Assembly: GCA_023400055.1 (NCBI GenBank)
Contig: JAEXFN010000032.1
Span: forward strand, 1-44,762
Length of the DNA stretch: 44,762 bases
Source of the DNA: Bacillota bacterium
GTDB taxonomy: Bacteria; Bacillota; UBA4882; UBA8346
Reading direction: 5' to 3'
Shown here piece by piece: positions 24,818-32,578 of this stretch (its first letter is position 1; each line of letters starts with the position of its first letter). Both the position numbers and the translations under genes were made by a program. Under the pieces are notes generated by a model. The model did no database searches. It worked only from the letters and a program-made list of their open reading frames with translations, and was not told the DNA's origin.

Positions 24818-24846
24818 CCGACTCGTATAAGAGCCTTTCGAGTCGG
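24818..24846. promoter_or_regulatory. Inverted repeat upstream of the DUF4912 gene
   Basis: CCGACTCG (24818-24825) and CGAGTCGG (24839-24846) form a perfect 8-bp inverted repeat with a 13-base loop containing TATAAG. It sits in the divergent intergenic region, 45 bases before the DUF4912 start. No T-tract follows, so it is more likely an operator or leader hairpin than a terminator. Confidence 0.4.
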
Positions 24847-24890
24847 CAATATTAATATAGAAAATTCGGCTTTCGAAAGGGGGATAGTAA

Positions 24891-25928
24891 ATGACCCGAG
24901 AGGAATTGGCGGGAAAAACCAAACAAAAGCTGCTAGAGATCGCCAAATCTTTGGGTATCAAAGGGATATCGAAACTGACTCGGGATGATCTGATCGAGCA
25001 TATTCTGTTATTGGACCCTCCATTCTCTGCCAATCCCGAACAAGAGATAGAGGTCGCAAAACATCTTTCCAGAACACTGATTCACGCTGATAATTTGACA
25101 CCGCCACCATTGCCGGAGCATTTATTAGGGGTCAATGTTGCTGAGGAACGGGAACAAGCCATTCCCCAGGATTATAATGTAACCAAGATCGTCTTAATGG
25201 TGCGCGATCCATACTGGTTGTATACTTACTGGGGGACGAGCCAGGAGACCCGGGATTTAGTTTCCAGGCACAAGAATTGGGATCAGATATCGCTTATTCT
25301 GAGAGTTTACGATGTTACCGACATTGTATTCGACGGGACCAACAGCAACTTCTATTTCGATGTGAACGTCGGTCCATCGGCCAATAACTGGTATATCCAT
25401 GTCGGCGGTCCAAATCGGTCCTTCTTGGTGGATTTGGGTTTCATCATGGACAATGGTGCTTTTTATACCATTGCCCGTTCCAACCCGGTCACTACGCCCA
25501 GAGATAATGTTTCGGATATTATCGATGAAGAATGGCTATCGATCGAGGAAGATTTTCGCAAGCTATACCGCTTGACCGGCGCCGGTTTGGGAAACAGCTC
25601 GGCGGAACTGGTCGAGTCGCTCATCAAGCGGCTGGAGGCGGAGATGAGTTCGGGCGGGGTCAGCAGCCTGTCGAGCCCCGCGCCCTACGCCCCCAAAGAA
25701 CGAAAATTCTGGATGGTAGTGAATACTGAGCTGATCGTATACGGGGCCACCGAGTCCGACGCTCACGTCACGGTGCAGGGCCAACCCATCGAGTTGCGCC
25801 CGGATGGGACTTTTACATTGCGCTTTGCCTTGCCGGAGGGAACTCAGTATATTCCGGTAGCTGCTCAATCCGCCGATGGCATCGACACCATCACCATCAC
25901 CCCAATCGTCTCGAAACAGACCCAGTAA
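24891..25928 (+). CDS. Rho_N / DUF4912 domain protein
   Basis: This protein of 345 residues has an N-terminal Rho_N/SAP-like domain (about 1-43, REELAGKTKQKLLEIAKSLG followed by DDLIEHILLL), then a DUF4912 domain with MVRDPYWLYTYW and WYIHVGGPNRSFLVDLG. The C-terminal part (about 265-345) has a beta-strand-rich VTVQGQPIELRPDGTF segment. DUF4912 has no established activity that I know; its immunoglobulin or carbohydrate-binding-like look is only an impression. The start ATG follows GGGGG by seven bases. It is followed 12 bases later by the GH57 branching enzyme gene, so a role in alpha-glucan metabolism is the best inference. Confidence 0.82.
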   Translation: MTREELAGKTKQKLLEIAKSLGIKGISKLTRDDLIEHILLLDPPFSANPEQEIEVAKHLSRTLIHADNLTPPPLPEHLLGVNVAEEREQAIPQDYNVTKIVLMVRDPYWLYTYWGTSQETRDLVSRHKNWDQISLILRVYDVTDIVFDGTNSNFYFDVNVGPSANNWYIHVGGPNRSFLVDLGFIMDNGAFYTIARSNPVTTPRDNVSDIIDEEWLSIEEDFRKLYRLTGAGLGNSSAELVESLIKRLEAEMSSGGVSSLSSPAPYAPKERKFWMVVNTELIVYGATESDAHVTVQGQPIELRPDGTFTLRFALPEGTQYIPVAAQSADGIDTITITPIVSKQTQ

Positions 25929-25940
25929 GGAGTGATACTC

Positions 25941-27569
25941 ATGGAACAAGGCTATCTGGCCTTGGTACTGCATACGCATTTGCCCTATGTCCGGCACCCG
26001 GAGCTTCCCGAATTTCTGGAAGAGAATTGGTTTTACGAAGCGATCACTGAAACTTATATTCCCCTGCTGCGCGTTTTTCAAGGCTTAGTCGCCGACGGAA
26101 TTCAGTTTCGAATCACGCTGAGTCTCTCCCCGCCTTTACTATCGATGTTTAAGGATGACTTGCTGCAGAGACGGTACCTCCTGAAACTCGAGAAGATGAT
26201 CGAATTAGCTGAAAAGGAAGTGGAGCGGACCCGGTGGCTACCCCAATTTCATGAGGTAGCTTTGATGTATTTGGAGCATTTCCGTTTTTGCCATTACTTT
26301 TTCGCCGAAAAATATCATTGCGATCTGACGCTGCCCTTCAAGGAATTGCAGGATTCCGGGCATCTGGAGTTGATCACCTGCGCGGCGACACACGGATTTC
26401 TGCCGCTAATGACCAATGACGTCGCGGTCCGGGCCCAAATCAGGCTGGCCGTCCAATACCATACCAAAGTGCTGGGCCGGCCGCCGCGGGGAATCTGGTT
26501 GCCGGAGTGCGGCTATTATCCCGGCATCGATCAAATTTTGCGCCAGGAAGGTTTGCGCTTCTTTTTCACGGACGCCCACGGCATCCTGCATGCTTCACCG
26601 CGGCCCAAATACGGCGTTTTCGCGCCGATTTACTGCCCCAGTGGCGTGGCGGCCTTCGGACGCGATCTGGAGTCCTCCAAGCAAGTCTGGAGCGCCAACG
26701 AAGGCTATCCGGGCGACTATGAGTACCGGGATTTCTACCGCGACGTGGGCTTCGATTTGGAATATGAATATCTGCAGCCCTACCTTCCCGAATGCGGCTT
26801 GCGAACCTTCACCGGCCTCAAATATTACCGGATCACCGGGAAGACCTCCGACAAACAGCCCTATAACGTTTGGGCCGCCCGGGAGAAAGCCGCCGTTCAC
26901 GCGGGTAATTTCATGTTTAACCGGGAAAAGCAGATCGAATATGTCGCCTCGGTGCTCGACCGCCGGCCGATCATCGTTTCGCCCTATGATGCCGAGCTGC
27001 TCGGCCATTGGTGGTTTGAGGGGCCGCTCTGGCTGAATTTCCTGATCCGCAAGATCACCTACGACCAGAAAACGTTGAAGCTGATCTCCCCCGGCGATTA
27101 CCTGGAGATTTATCCCCGCAACCAGGTCTCCACGCCGTCGATGTCGAGCTGGGGCTACAAAGGCTATAACGAAGTTTGGCTGGAAGGCAGCAATGACTGG
27201 ATTTATCGCCACCTTCATCAAACGGCCGACCGCATGGTCGAGCTGGCCGCGTCCTTCCCGCAGGCCCATGGCGATCTGCGGCGGGCTCTCAATCAGGCCG
27301 CCCGCGAATTGCTGCTGCTGCAGAGCAGCGACTGGGCCTTTATCATGAAGACCGGAACCATGGTCAACTATGCCGTGAAACGCACCAAGAACCATATCAA
27401 CCGGTTCATTACGCTGTATGACCAGATCAAGAACAACCGGATCGACACCGATTATCTGGCGCAGCTAGAAGGAAAGGACAATATCTTCCCGGAGATTGGG
27501 TACGAGATTTACGACCCCAACCGGGCAGCCTCCGATCCGCTTTCCGAAGTGGCGGCCGCTCATTTCTGA
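25941..27569 (+). CDS. GH57 1,4-alpha-glucan branching enzyme (DUF1957 C-terminus)
   Basis: This cytoplasmic enzyme forms alpha-1,6 branches in glycogen-like polymers, in 542 residues. GH57 motifs are visible in order: HTHLPYVRHPE (11-21), ATHGFLPL (149-156), GIWLPECGY with the presumed nucleophile E189, and SPYDAELLGHWWFEGP with the presumed acid/base D350. The last part has the DUF1957-type WGYKGYNEVWLEGSNDW segment. The ATG start at 25941 is eight bases after AAGGAG; an in-frame GTG nine bases earlier is less likely. It is coupled with the DUF4912 gene. Glycogen synthase and other partners are not in the window. Confidence 0.93.
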   Translation: MEQGYLALVLHTHLPYVRHPELPEFLEENWFYEAITETYIPLLRVFQGLVADGIQFRITLSLSPPLLSMFKDDLLQRRYLLKLEKMIELAEKEVERTRWLPQFHEVALMYLEHFRFCHYFFAEKYHCDLTLPFKELQDSGHLELITCAATHGFLPLMTNDVAVRAQIRLAVQYHTKVLGRPPRGIWLPECGYYPGIDQILRQEGLRFFFTDAHGILHASPRPKYGVFAPIYCPSGVAAFGRDLESSKQVWSANEGYPGDYEYRDFYRDVGFDLEYEYLQPYLPECGLRTFTGLKYYRITGKTSDKQPYNVWAAREKAAVHAGNFMFNREKQIEYVASVLDRRPIIVSPYDAELLGHWWFEGPLWLNFLIRKITYDQKTLKLISPGDYLEIYPRNQVSTPSMSSWGYKGYNEVWLEGSNDWIYRHLHQTADRMVELAASFPQAHGDLRRALNQAARELLLLQSSDWAFIMKTGTMVNYAVKRTKNHINRFITLYDQIKNNRIDTDYLAQLEGKDNIFPEIGYEIYDPNRAASDPLSEVAAAHF

Positions 27570-27679
27570 GGCAGCATCGCGAACCGCTTGCATCTAAAAT
27601 AGCTTCAGCGGCCAAAACAGGCGGCGTGACGCCAGGGCGAGTGCGTACAGTGGTTGGGTGACTGTTCACAGGAAGTGCG

Positions 27680-27910
27680 CAAGCTCATTCAGTAACTGTG
27701 CAAGCTTACTCAGTGACTGCACAAGCTCATTCAGTGACTGCGCAAGCTTACTCAGCGACTGTGCAAGCTCATTTAGTGACTGTGCAAGCTTATTCAGCGA
27801 CTGCGCAAGCTCATTCAGTGATCGCGCGAGCTTACTCAGTGACTGTGCAAGCTTATTCAGCGACTGCGTAAGCTCATTCAGTGATTGCGCGAGTATTTCC
27901 GGTAACCGAA
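27680..27910. repeat. 21-bp tandem array 3 (AAGCTCATTCAGTGACT type)
   Basis: Eleven units lie at exact 21-bp spacing, with starts at 27680, 27701, 27722, 27743, 27764, 27785, 27806, 27827, 27848, 27869 and 27890. Two unit types, CTCATTCAGTGACTG and CTTACTCAGCGACTG, mostly alternate, giving a partial 42-bp super-period. Both strands stay open: the minus strand encodes heptads of the type ELAQSLN/KLAQSLS, which would form a coiled coil. No ribosome-binding site or convincing start precedes either frame, so a protein is not called. Units of array 1 (674-904) share about 15 of 21 positions with these. Confidence 0.8.
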
Positions 27911-28016
27911 ATCGAATTCTCGGTCGCAACGGCAGTGGATTCAATGATTTAAAGAACTCTGGGAAGTTTCGCAGCAAAAAATTGGGGATGAAAAGAAGCG
28001 GATTCGACGGCCTATG

Positions 28017-28045
28017 AAGAAAGGGAAATCACCCTTTCTTTTTTT
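28017..28045 (+). terminator. Plus-strand Rho-independent terminator
   Basis: AAGAAAGGG (28017-28025) pairs with CCCTTTCTT (28032-28040) around the loop AAATCA and is followed by a run of T to 28045. It is the first strong plus-strand terminator after the branching-enzyme gene, so the 21-bp array would be carried in the 3-prime untranslated part of that transcript. Confidence 0.85.
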
Positions 28046-28143
28046 GCTGCCCGGCGGAGGTCCGGCCAGAAATTTGCCCTATGATTGCCGCGCTTCCAAG
28101 CGCGACGTTATTCCGCAAGAGGCTTCGTTGAACCCCTGGCTCG

Positions 28144-28893
28144 TTAATAAAATACCTCTTCCAGGCAGAGTCCGCTGGCCGGGGCGGTGGGACCGGCTTT
28201 GCTCCGGTCTCGGGCCAGGATCAGGCGCCGGAAGTCCTGGGGCGTCATCCGGCCGTTGCCCACCAGCAGCAGCGAACCCACGATATTGCGGACCATATGG
28301 TACAAGAAGCCGTCGGCGTTGATGGACAGCCTGAGCTCCGGCCCGCTCCGGCTGAGCTGACACCAATGAACCGTCCGCACGGTGTGGGCCACCGCCGAGC
28401 CGGCCGCCTGAAAGCTACGAAAGTCCTGGGTGCCGACCAACAGCTGGGCCGCCTCGGCCATCGGCTCATCCTCCAGGTCATATTTGTAAAAATAAACAAA
28501 ATGCCGTTCGAATACCGGCCGGACCGGCCCGTGGTAAATCCGGTACGAATAAGTCTTGCTCTTGGCATCAAACCGGGCGTGGAAAGACTGGTCGACCTGG
28601 CTGACCGCGAGAATGGCCATATCCCTGGGAAGCAGCCCGTTGAGCGCCTTCTGGAAGGTATGTTCCGGCAGAGCGCTGGCGGTGTAAAAGTTGACCACTT
28701 GGCCCCGGGCGTGCACCCCGGCGTCGGTCCGGCCGGCGCCGGTGACGGTGACCGTCTCGCCGGTAATCTTTTGGAGCTCTCGCTCCAGCACACCCTGGAT
28801 GGTCCGGTGCGGCTCCGCCTGGCGCTGAAACCCGGCATAAGCGGTGCCGTCGTAGGCTAGAATCATCTTCAAATTGCGTCGTTCGGAAGTCAT
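28144..28893 (-). CDS. truA: tRNA pseudouridine(38-40) synthase TruA
   Basis: This enzyme converts uridines 38-40 of the tRNA anticodon arm to pseudouridine. The 249 residues begin MTSERRNLKMILAYDGTAY and contain the active-site motif GRTDAGVHARGQVVNF with the catalytic aspartate, plus FHARFDAKSKTYSYRI and YHMVRNIVGSLL. The start ATG at 28893 follows GGAG by nine bases; a longer frame to 28986 overlaps the terminator of the ribosomal operon. It lies downstream of rplQ, the usual place in Bacillota, but without the ecfA-ecfA-ecfT transporter genes that often come between. Confidence 0.94.
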   Translation of the reverse strand: MTSERRNLKMILAYDGTAYAGFQRQAEPHRTIQGVLERELQKITGETVTVTGAGRTDAGVHARGQVVNFYTASALPEHTFQKALNGLLPRDMAILAVSQVDQSFHARFDAKSKTYSYRIYHGPVRPVFERHFVYFYKYDLEDEPMAEAAQLLVGTQDFRSFQAAGSAVAHTVRTVHWCQLSRSGPELRLSINADGFLYHMVRNIVGSLLLVGNGRMTPQDFRRLILARDRSKAGPTAPASGLCLEEVFY

Positions 28894-28947
28894 GCGCCTA
28901 TTCTCCAAACCAGCCAAAATTGCTCCGATGCCATCGATTTTCCGCGT

Positions 28948-28982
28948 AATGAAAAGACGCTCATCGATAAAATCTGAGCGTC
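28948..28982 (-). terminator. Terminator between rplQ and truA
   Basis: On the minus strand GACGCTCA pairs with TGAGCGTC (8 bp, 11-base loop), followed by TTTTCATT. It lies about 70 bases after the rplQ stop and marks the probable end of the ribosomal superoperon. Expression of truA would need read-through or its own weak promoter. Confidence 0.7.
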
Positions 28983-29048
28983 CCAAAAATAGCGAAAAAT
29001 GGAGCTGATATCATTGACCAAACTCCAGATTTCAGCAAAGGTTTTGGA

Positions 29049-29387
29049 TCAAACCAGTTCCAAGATGGCCATCGGAGCGGCGTCGCCGCGACGGGGTTCC
29101 AACTTAAGGACTCGGGTATAACCGCCATTGCGCTCGGTGTAACGGCCGGCGATCGTGTTGAACAACTTCTGCAGCACCGCCGGATCGGTAATGACTTCAG
29201 CCGCCAAACGGCGCGAATTCAGATCACCCTTTTTAGCGTAGGTAATCATTTTCTCCGCTAAAGAGCGTGCTTCTTTTGCTTTTATTTCCGTGGTGGTAAT
29301 CTTCTCATTTTCAAACAATTCGGTTACCAGACTCCGAAACAACGCTTTACGATGGGAAGATGAACGTCCTAATTTCCTCTTAAGCAT
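29049..29387 (-). CDS. rplQ: Ribosomal protein bL17
   Basis: This large-subunit protein near the exit tunnel has 112 residues, starting MLKRKLGRSSSHRKALFRSL, with the conserved LAEKMITYAKKGDL block and a C-terminal APMAILELV. The start ATG follows GGAGGATAAGGAT. It is the last gene of the alpha operon, 44 bases after rpoA. Confidence 0.98.
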   Translation of the reverse strand: MLKRKLGRSSSHRKALFRSLVTELFENEKITTTEIKAKEARSLAEKMITYAKKGDLNSRRLAAEVITDPAVLQKLFNTIAGRYTERNGGYTRVLKLEPRRGDAAPMAILELV

Positions 29388-29431
29388 ATCCTTATCCTCC
29401 TTACTCCAAAAATCTGCCTATAGCGAATCGT

Positions 29432-30376
29432 TTATTCCTCGGACTTCCGCAGTGAAAGGCCGAGGCTCTCCAGTTTTTGCTGTACTTCTTCCAATGATTT
29501 CCGGCCGAGGTTGCGGACTTTCATCATGTCTTCCTCGCTCTTGCGGGTCAATTCCTCGACGCTGTTGATTCCGGCCCGCTTCAAGCAGTTGTAGGAACGA
29601 ACCGAGAGATCCAGTTCCTCGATGGTCATTTCGAGGATCTTGTTCTTCGACTCTTCTTCCTTCTCGACCATGATCTCGGTCTTGCCCGCCGTCTGACTCA
29701 GGTTGACGAATAACATCAAATGCTCGGACATTATCTTCGCCGCCAGGGAGACGGACTCGATCGGGCTGATGCTGCCATCGGTGAAGACTTCCAGCACCAA
29801 CTTGTCGTAGTCAGTAATCTGCCCGACCCGGGTGTGTTCAATGGTGTAATTCACCTTTTGGACCGGTGAGAAACGAGCATCCACGGCGATGACGCCGATA
29901 ATGTTCTCCCCTTTGTTGCGGTCGGCTGTAACATAACCCCGACCCCGGTCGAGGGTTATCTCGGCATTCAGCGTACCACCCTCGGATACCGTGGCGATAT
30001 AGAGATCCGGATTCAGAAGCTCGACATCGCTGCTCACCTGAATATCCGCGGCAGTGACAGTTTTGGGACCTTTAACGTTCAGCAACACTTTTTTGGGACA
30101 ATCCCCATGGATCTTTACCAGCAAATGTTTGATATTCAAAACAATATCAGTGGTATCCTCAACAACCCCCGGAATCGTTGAAAACTCGTGAAGTACCCCG
30201 TCGATCTTAACAGATGTTACAGCAAAACCCGGTAGGGATGAGAGGAGGATCCGACGAAGCGAGTTGCCCAGTGTCGTCCCATAGCCCCTTTCCAAAGGTT
30301 CGATGACGAAAACTCCGTGACGTTCTTGGTCAGTCGTTTCCTCTATGGTGATTTTGGGCTTTTCGATTTCGATCAA
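29432..30376 (-). CDS. rpoA: RNA polymerase subunit alpha
   Basis: This subunit nucleates RNA polymerase assembly and contacts activators and UP elements. The 314 residues have the N-terminal dimerization domain (PLERGYGTTLGNSLRRILLSSLPG), a linker with acidic and lysine residues (about 235-250), and the C-terminal helix-hairpin-helix domain (LDLSVRSYNCLKRAGI, KVRNLGRKSLEEV). The start is TTG, seven bases after GGAGGG. It lies between rpsD and rplQ. Confidence 0.98.
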   Translation of the reverse strand: MIEIEKPKITIEETTDQERHGVFVIEPLERGYGTTLGNSLRRILLSSLPGFAVTSVKIDGVLHEFSTIPGVVEDTTDIVLNIKHLLVKIHGDCPKKVLLNVKGPKTVTAADIQVSSDVELLNPDLYIATVSEGGTLNAEITLDRGRGYVTADRNKGENIIGVIAVDARFSPVQKVNYTIEHTRVGQITDYDKLVLEVFTDGSISPIESVSLAAKIMSEHLMLFVNLSQTAGKTEIMVEKEEESKNKILEMTIEELDLSVRSYNCLKRAGINSVEELTRKSEEDMMKVRNLGRKSLEEVQQKLESLGLSLRKSEE

Positions 30377-30421
30377 AACTTAACCCTCCTTCTCGCGTTA
30401 GCGATTGAAAAGAATCCGGTA

Positions 30422-31048
30422 TTATCTGGAATACAACTCAACGATAAGGTGTTCCTGAACCGGGATATCAATCTGCTCCCGAGTCGGAAGGCTCTTAACC
30501 TTGCCGCTAAAGTTGGTTTTATCCAATTCGAGCCATTCCGGTATGGTACGTCCACCGGCATCTTCCAAGTTTTCCTTGATCTTGGCAGAGCTCAAACTAG
30601 CTTCCTTAATTGTTAATATGTCCCCCGGCCGTAACAAAAATGAGGGAATATTCACTTTTTTTCCATTGACGAGGAAATGACCATGACGGACCAATTGACG
30701 AGCTTCTTTCCGGGATGCGCCCAAACCGAGGCGAAATACCACATTGTCGAGACGGCTCTCCAAAACCTGGAGCAAATTTTCGCCGGTAATACCCTTTTTA
30801 CGTTCGGCAAGGGTGAAATATCCGGAAAATTGACGTTCCAGGATGCCGTAGATGCGGCGCAGTTTTTGTTTCTCACGCAACTGTACGCCATACTCGGAAA
30901 CCTTCTTGCGATTTTGACCGTGTTGGCCCGGAGCATAGGCACGACGTCCTATACTACATTTTGGCGAATAACAACGGTCGCCTTTCAAATAAAGCTTTTC
31001 GCCTTCACGGCGGCATAATCTACAAACAGCTTCTGTATACCGTGCCAT
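30422..31048 (-). CDS. rpsD: Ribosomal protein uS4
   Basis: This small-subunit assembly protein has 208 residues with an S4 RNA-binding domain (SRLDNVVFRLGLGASRKEAR). The N-terminus carries four cysteines (C9, C12, C26, C31), so this is the zinc-binding form. It sits in the alpha operon between rpsK and rpoA, whereas in some Bacillota rpsD is elsewhere. In other bacteria S4 represses this operon; no regulatory fold was identified here. Confidence 0.98.
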   Translation of the reverse strand: MARYTEAVCRLCRREGEKLYLKGDRCYSPKCSIGRRAYAPGQHGQNRKKVSEYGVQLREKQKLRRIYGILERQFSGYFTLAERKKGITGENLLQVLESRLDNVVFRLGLGASRKEARQLVRHGHFLVNGKKVNIPSFLLRPGDILTIKEASLSSAKIKENLEDAGGRTIPEWLELDKTNFSGKVKSLPTREQIDIPVQEHLIVELYSR

Positions 31049-31069
31049 AGAGTTCTATACACCTCCAAC

Positions 31070-31471
31070 TTATACTCGACGACGTTTGGGAGGACGGCAA
31101 CCGTTATGCGGTATTGGGGTGACGTCCTTGATTAAATTAACAAACAAGCCAGCAGCCTGCAACGAACGAATAGCGGCTTCACGACCGGCGCCGGGTCCTT
31201 TGACGAAAACCTCGACGTTTTTCATGCCGTGATCCATGGCTACCTTGGCGGCCTGTTCGGCGGCCATACCGGCAGCAAACGGAGTGCTCTTACGGGAACC
31301 CTTAAAACCCATATTTCCGGCGCTGGACCAGGACAAAACATTGCCAGTCGTGTCGGAAATGGTGACGACTGTATTATTAAATGTGGAATGGATGTGCGCC
31401 ACTCCATTATCAATATGTTTGCGTTCTTTTTTACGGGTACGGACAGTCTTTTTGGCAGCGACCTTTGCCAT
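31070..31471 (-). CDS. rpsK: Ribosomal protein uS11
   Basis: This small-subunit platform protein begins MAKVAAKKTVRTRKKERKHI and ends TPIPHNGCRPPKRRRV, 133 residues. The ATG at 31471 is preferred; a TTG codon directly before it is closer to GGAGG and cannot be excluded. Neighbours rpsM and rpsD give the normal alpha-operon order. Confidence 0.98.
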   Translation of the reverse strand: MAKVAAKKTVRTRKKERKHIDNGVAHIHSTFNNTVVTISDTTGNVLSWSSAGNMGFKGSRKSTPFAAGMAAEQAAKVAMDHGMKNVEVFVKGPGAGREAAIRSLQAAGLFVNLIKDVTPIPHNGCRPPKRRRV

Positions 31472-31490
31472 CAAATATTACCTCCTCTTA

Positions 31491-31862
31491 TTATTTTTTG
31501 CGTTTGGCGCCGACAGTCTTCTTGGGACCCTTCCGGGTACGGGCATTGGTCTTGGTCCTTTGACCCCGGACCGGCAGTCCGCGGCGGTGACGCAACCCCC
31601 GATAACTACCGATATCGATCAGCCGTTTAATGTTCAACGACTCTTCGCGGCGGAGATCGCCCTCGACTTTGTAATCCCGGTCGATCACTTCACGAAGTTT
31701 CGTAATCTCTTCTTCGGTCAAATCACGAACGCGGGTATCGGGGTTTACGCCGGTTTTCTCCAGAACTTCGTTCGCGGTGCTACGCCCCAAGCCATAAATA
31801 TACATCAAGGCAACTTCAACCCGCTTATCTCTTGGTAAGTCGACTCCAGCTATACGTGCCAT
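31491..31862 (-). CDS. rpsM: Ribosomal protein uS13
   Basis: This head-domain protein of the small subunit contacts the P-site tRNA. The 123 residues start MARIAGVDLPRDKRVEVAL, with the helix-two-turn-helix block, the GSYRGLRHRRGLPVRGQRTK segment and a basic tail. The start ATG is preceded by GAGGAGGAAACGAG. Confidence 0.98.
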   Translation of the reverse strand: MARIAGVDLPRDKRVEVALMYIYGLGRSTANEVLEKTGVNPDTRVRDLTEEEITKLREVIDRDYKVEGDLRREESLNIKRLIDIGSYRGLRHRRGLPVRGQRTKTNARTRKGPKKTVGAKRKK

Positions 31863-31878
31863 CTCGTTTCCTCCTCAA

Positions 31879-31992
31879 TTAACCCTGTTTCTGCTTGTGC
31901 TTCGGGTTATCACAGATTATCATTACACGGCCTTTCCGCTTGATTATTTTGCAGTGTTCACAAACGGGTTTCACTGATGGTCTCACTTTCAT
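31879..31992 (-). CDS. rpmJ: Ribosomal protein bL36
   Basis: This small gene of 37 codons begins MKVRPSVKPVCEHCKII and ends NPKHKQKQG. The cysteines in CEHC and in CDNPKH make the zinc-binding (C+) form. The start ATG at 31992 follows AAGGAGGATTCGTT. It lies between infA and rpsM, its normal position. Confidence 0.97.
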   Translation of the reverse strand: MKVRPSVKPVCEHCKIIKRKGRVMIICDNPKHKQKQG

Positions 31993-32056
31993 AACGAATC
32001 CTCCTTAAAAAGCTAAAATAATTATATCAAAACTGGACAGAGGGAGGTATAAGAAA

Positions 32057-32275
32057 TTATTTATATCGATAAATAATTCGGCCTCTGGTTAAGTCATACG
32101 CCGAAAGCTCGACCGTCACACGATCCCCGGGCAATATCTTGATGAAATTCATCCGCATTTTTCCGGAGATGTGAGCCAAAACTCGATGGCCGTTTTCTAA
32201 TTCCACCCGGAACATCGCATTGGGCAAAGGCTCAACGACGGTTCCCTCGACTTCGATGACATCCTGCTTACCCAT
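32057..32275 (-). CDS. infA: Translation initiation factor IF-1
   Basis: This OB-fold factor binds the ribosomal A site during initiation. The 72 residues begin MGKQDVIEVEGTVVEPLPN and contain the conserved GHRVLAHISGKMRMNFI block. The ATG at 32275 lies after GGGGGAG at good spacing; a frame reaching 32302 adds nine residues without support. Its start overlaps the end of the KOW-domain gene by eight bases, so translation may be coupled. Confidence 0.97.
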   Translation of the reverse strand: MGKQDVIEVEGTVVEPLPNAMFRVELENGHRVLAHISGKMRMNFIKILPGDRVTVELSAYDLTRGRIIYRYK

Positions 32276-32576
32276 GAAACCGCTCCCCCTCCTCAAGTTC
32301 ATTTTTCATTCGTCGAATCGCCTTGATGATATCGGAATCCGTCACTGCTTCACCTCTTAAAATCGCTTCTTCAATTTTTTTATCAACCATCATCGTGATC
32401 TGCAGGTGTTTGATATTCTTCTTTTTGGGTTTGCTCCGGGGGTGGTAATGTCCGTCGGACACCCACAAAAACTTTTCGCCGATCAAACCCATGATGAGAT
32501 AATAATGATTCCGATCCCTGCCGGCTAGGGATTTCACATATTGCCCCGGCCTTAAACCGTCTACTGTGGTGATCAT
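32268..32576 (-). CDS. KOW-domain RNA-binding protein (L14e-like)
   Basis: This small protein of 102 residues has an N-terminal KOW-like RNA-binding region (GQYVKSLAGRDRNHYYLIMG) and a basic middle (RSKPKKKNIKHLQI). It corresponds to the KOW protein found between map and infA in many Bacillota (ybzG position in Bacillus). A role at the ribosome is assumed from context, not shown. The start ATG is two bases after the map stop. Confidence 0.88.
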   Translation of the reverse strand: MITTVDGLRPGQYVKSLAGRDRNHYYLIMGLIGEKFLWVSDGHYHPRSKPKKKNIKHLQITMMVDKKIEEAILRGEAVTDSDIIKAIRRMKNELEEGERFHG

Positions 32577-32578
32577 CT

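Noticed and set aside
27666..27977. Minus-strand heptad protein from array 3
   Set aside because: The TTG start has no ribosome-binding site and the opposite strand is equally open; the 21-bp period alone produces the heptads. Kept as a finding only.
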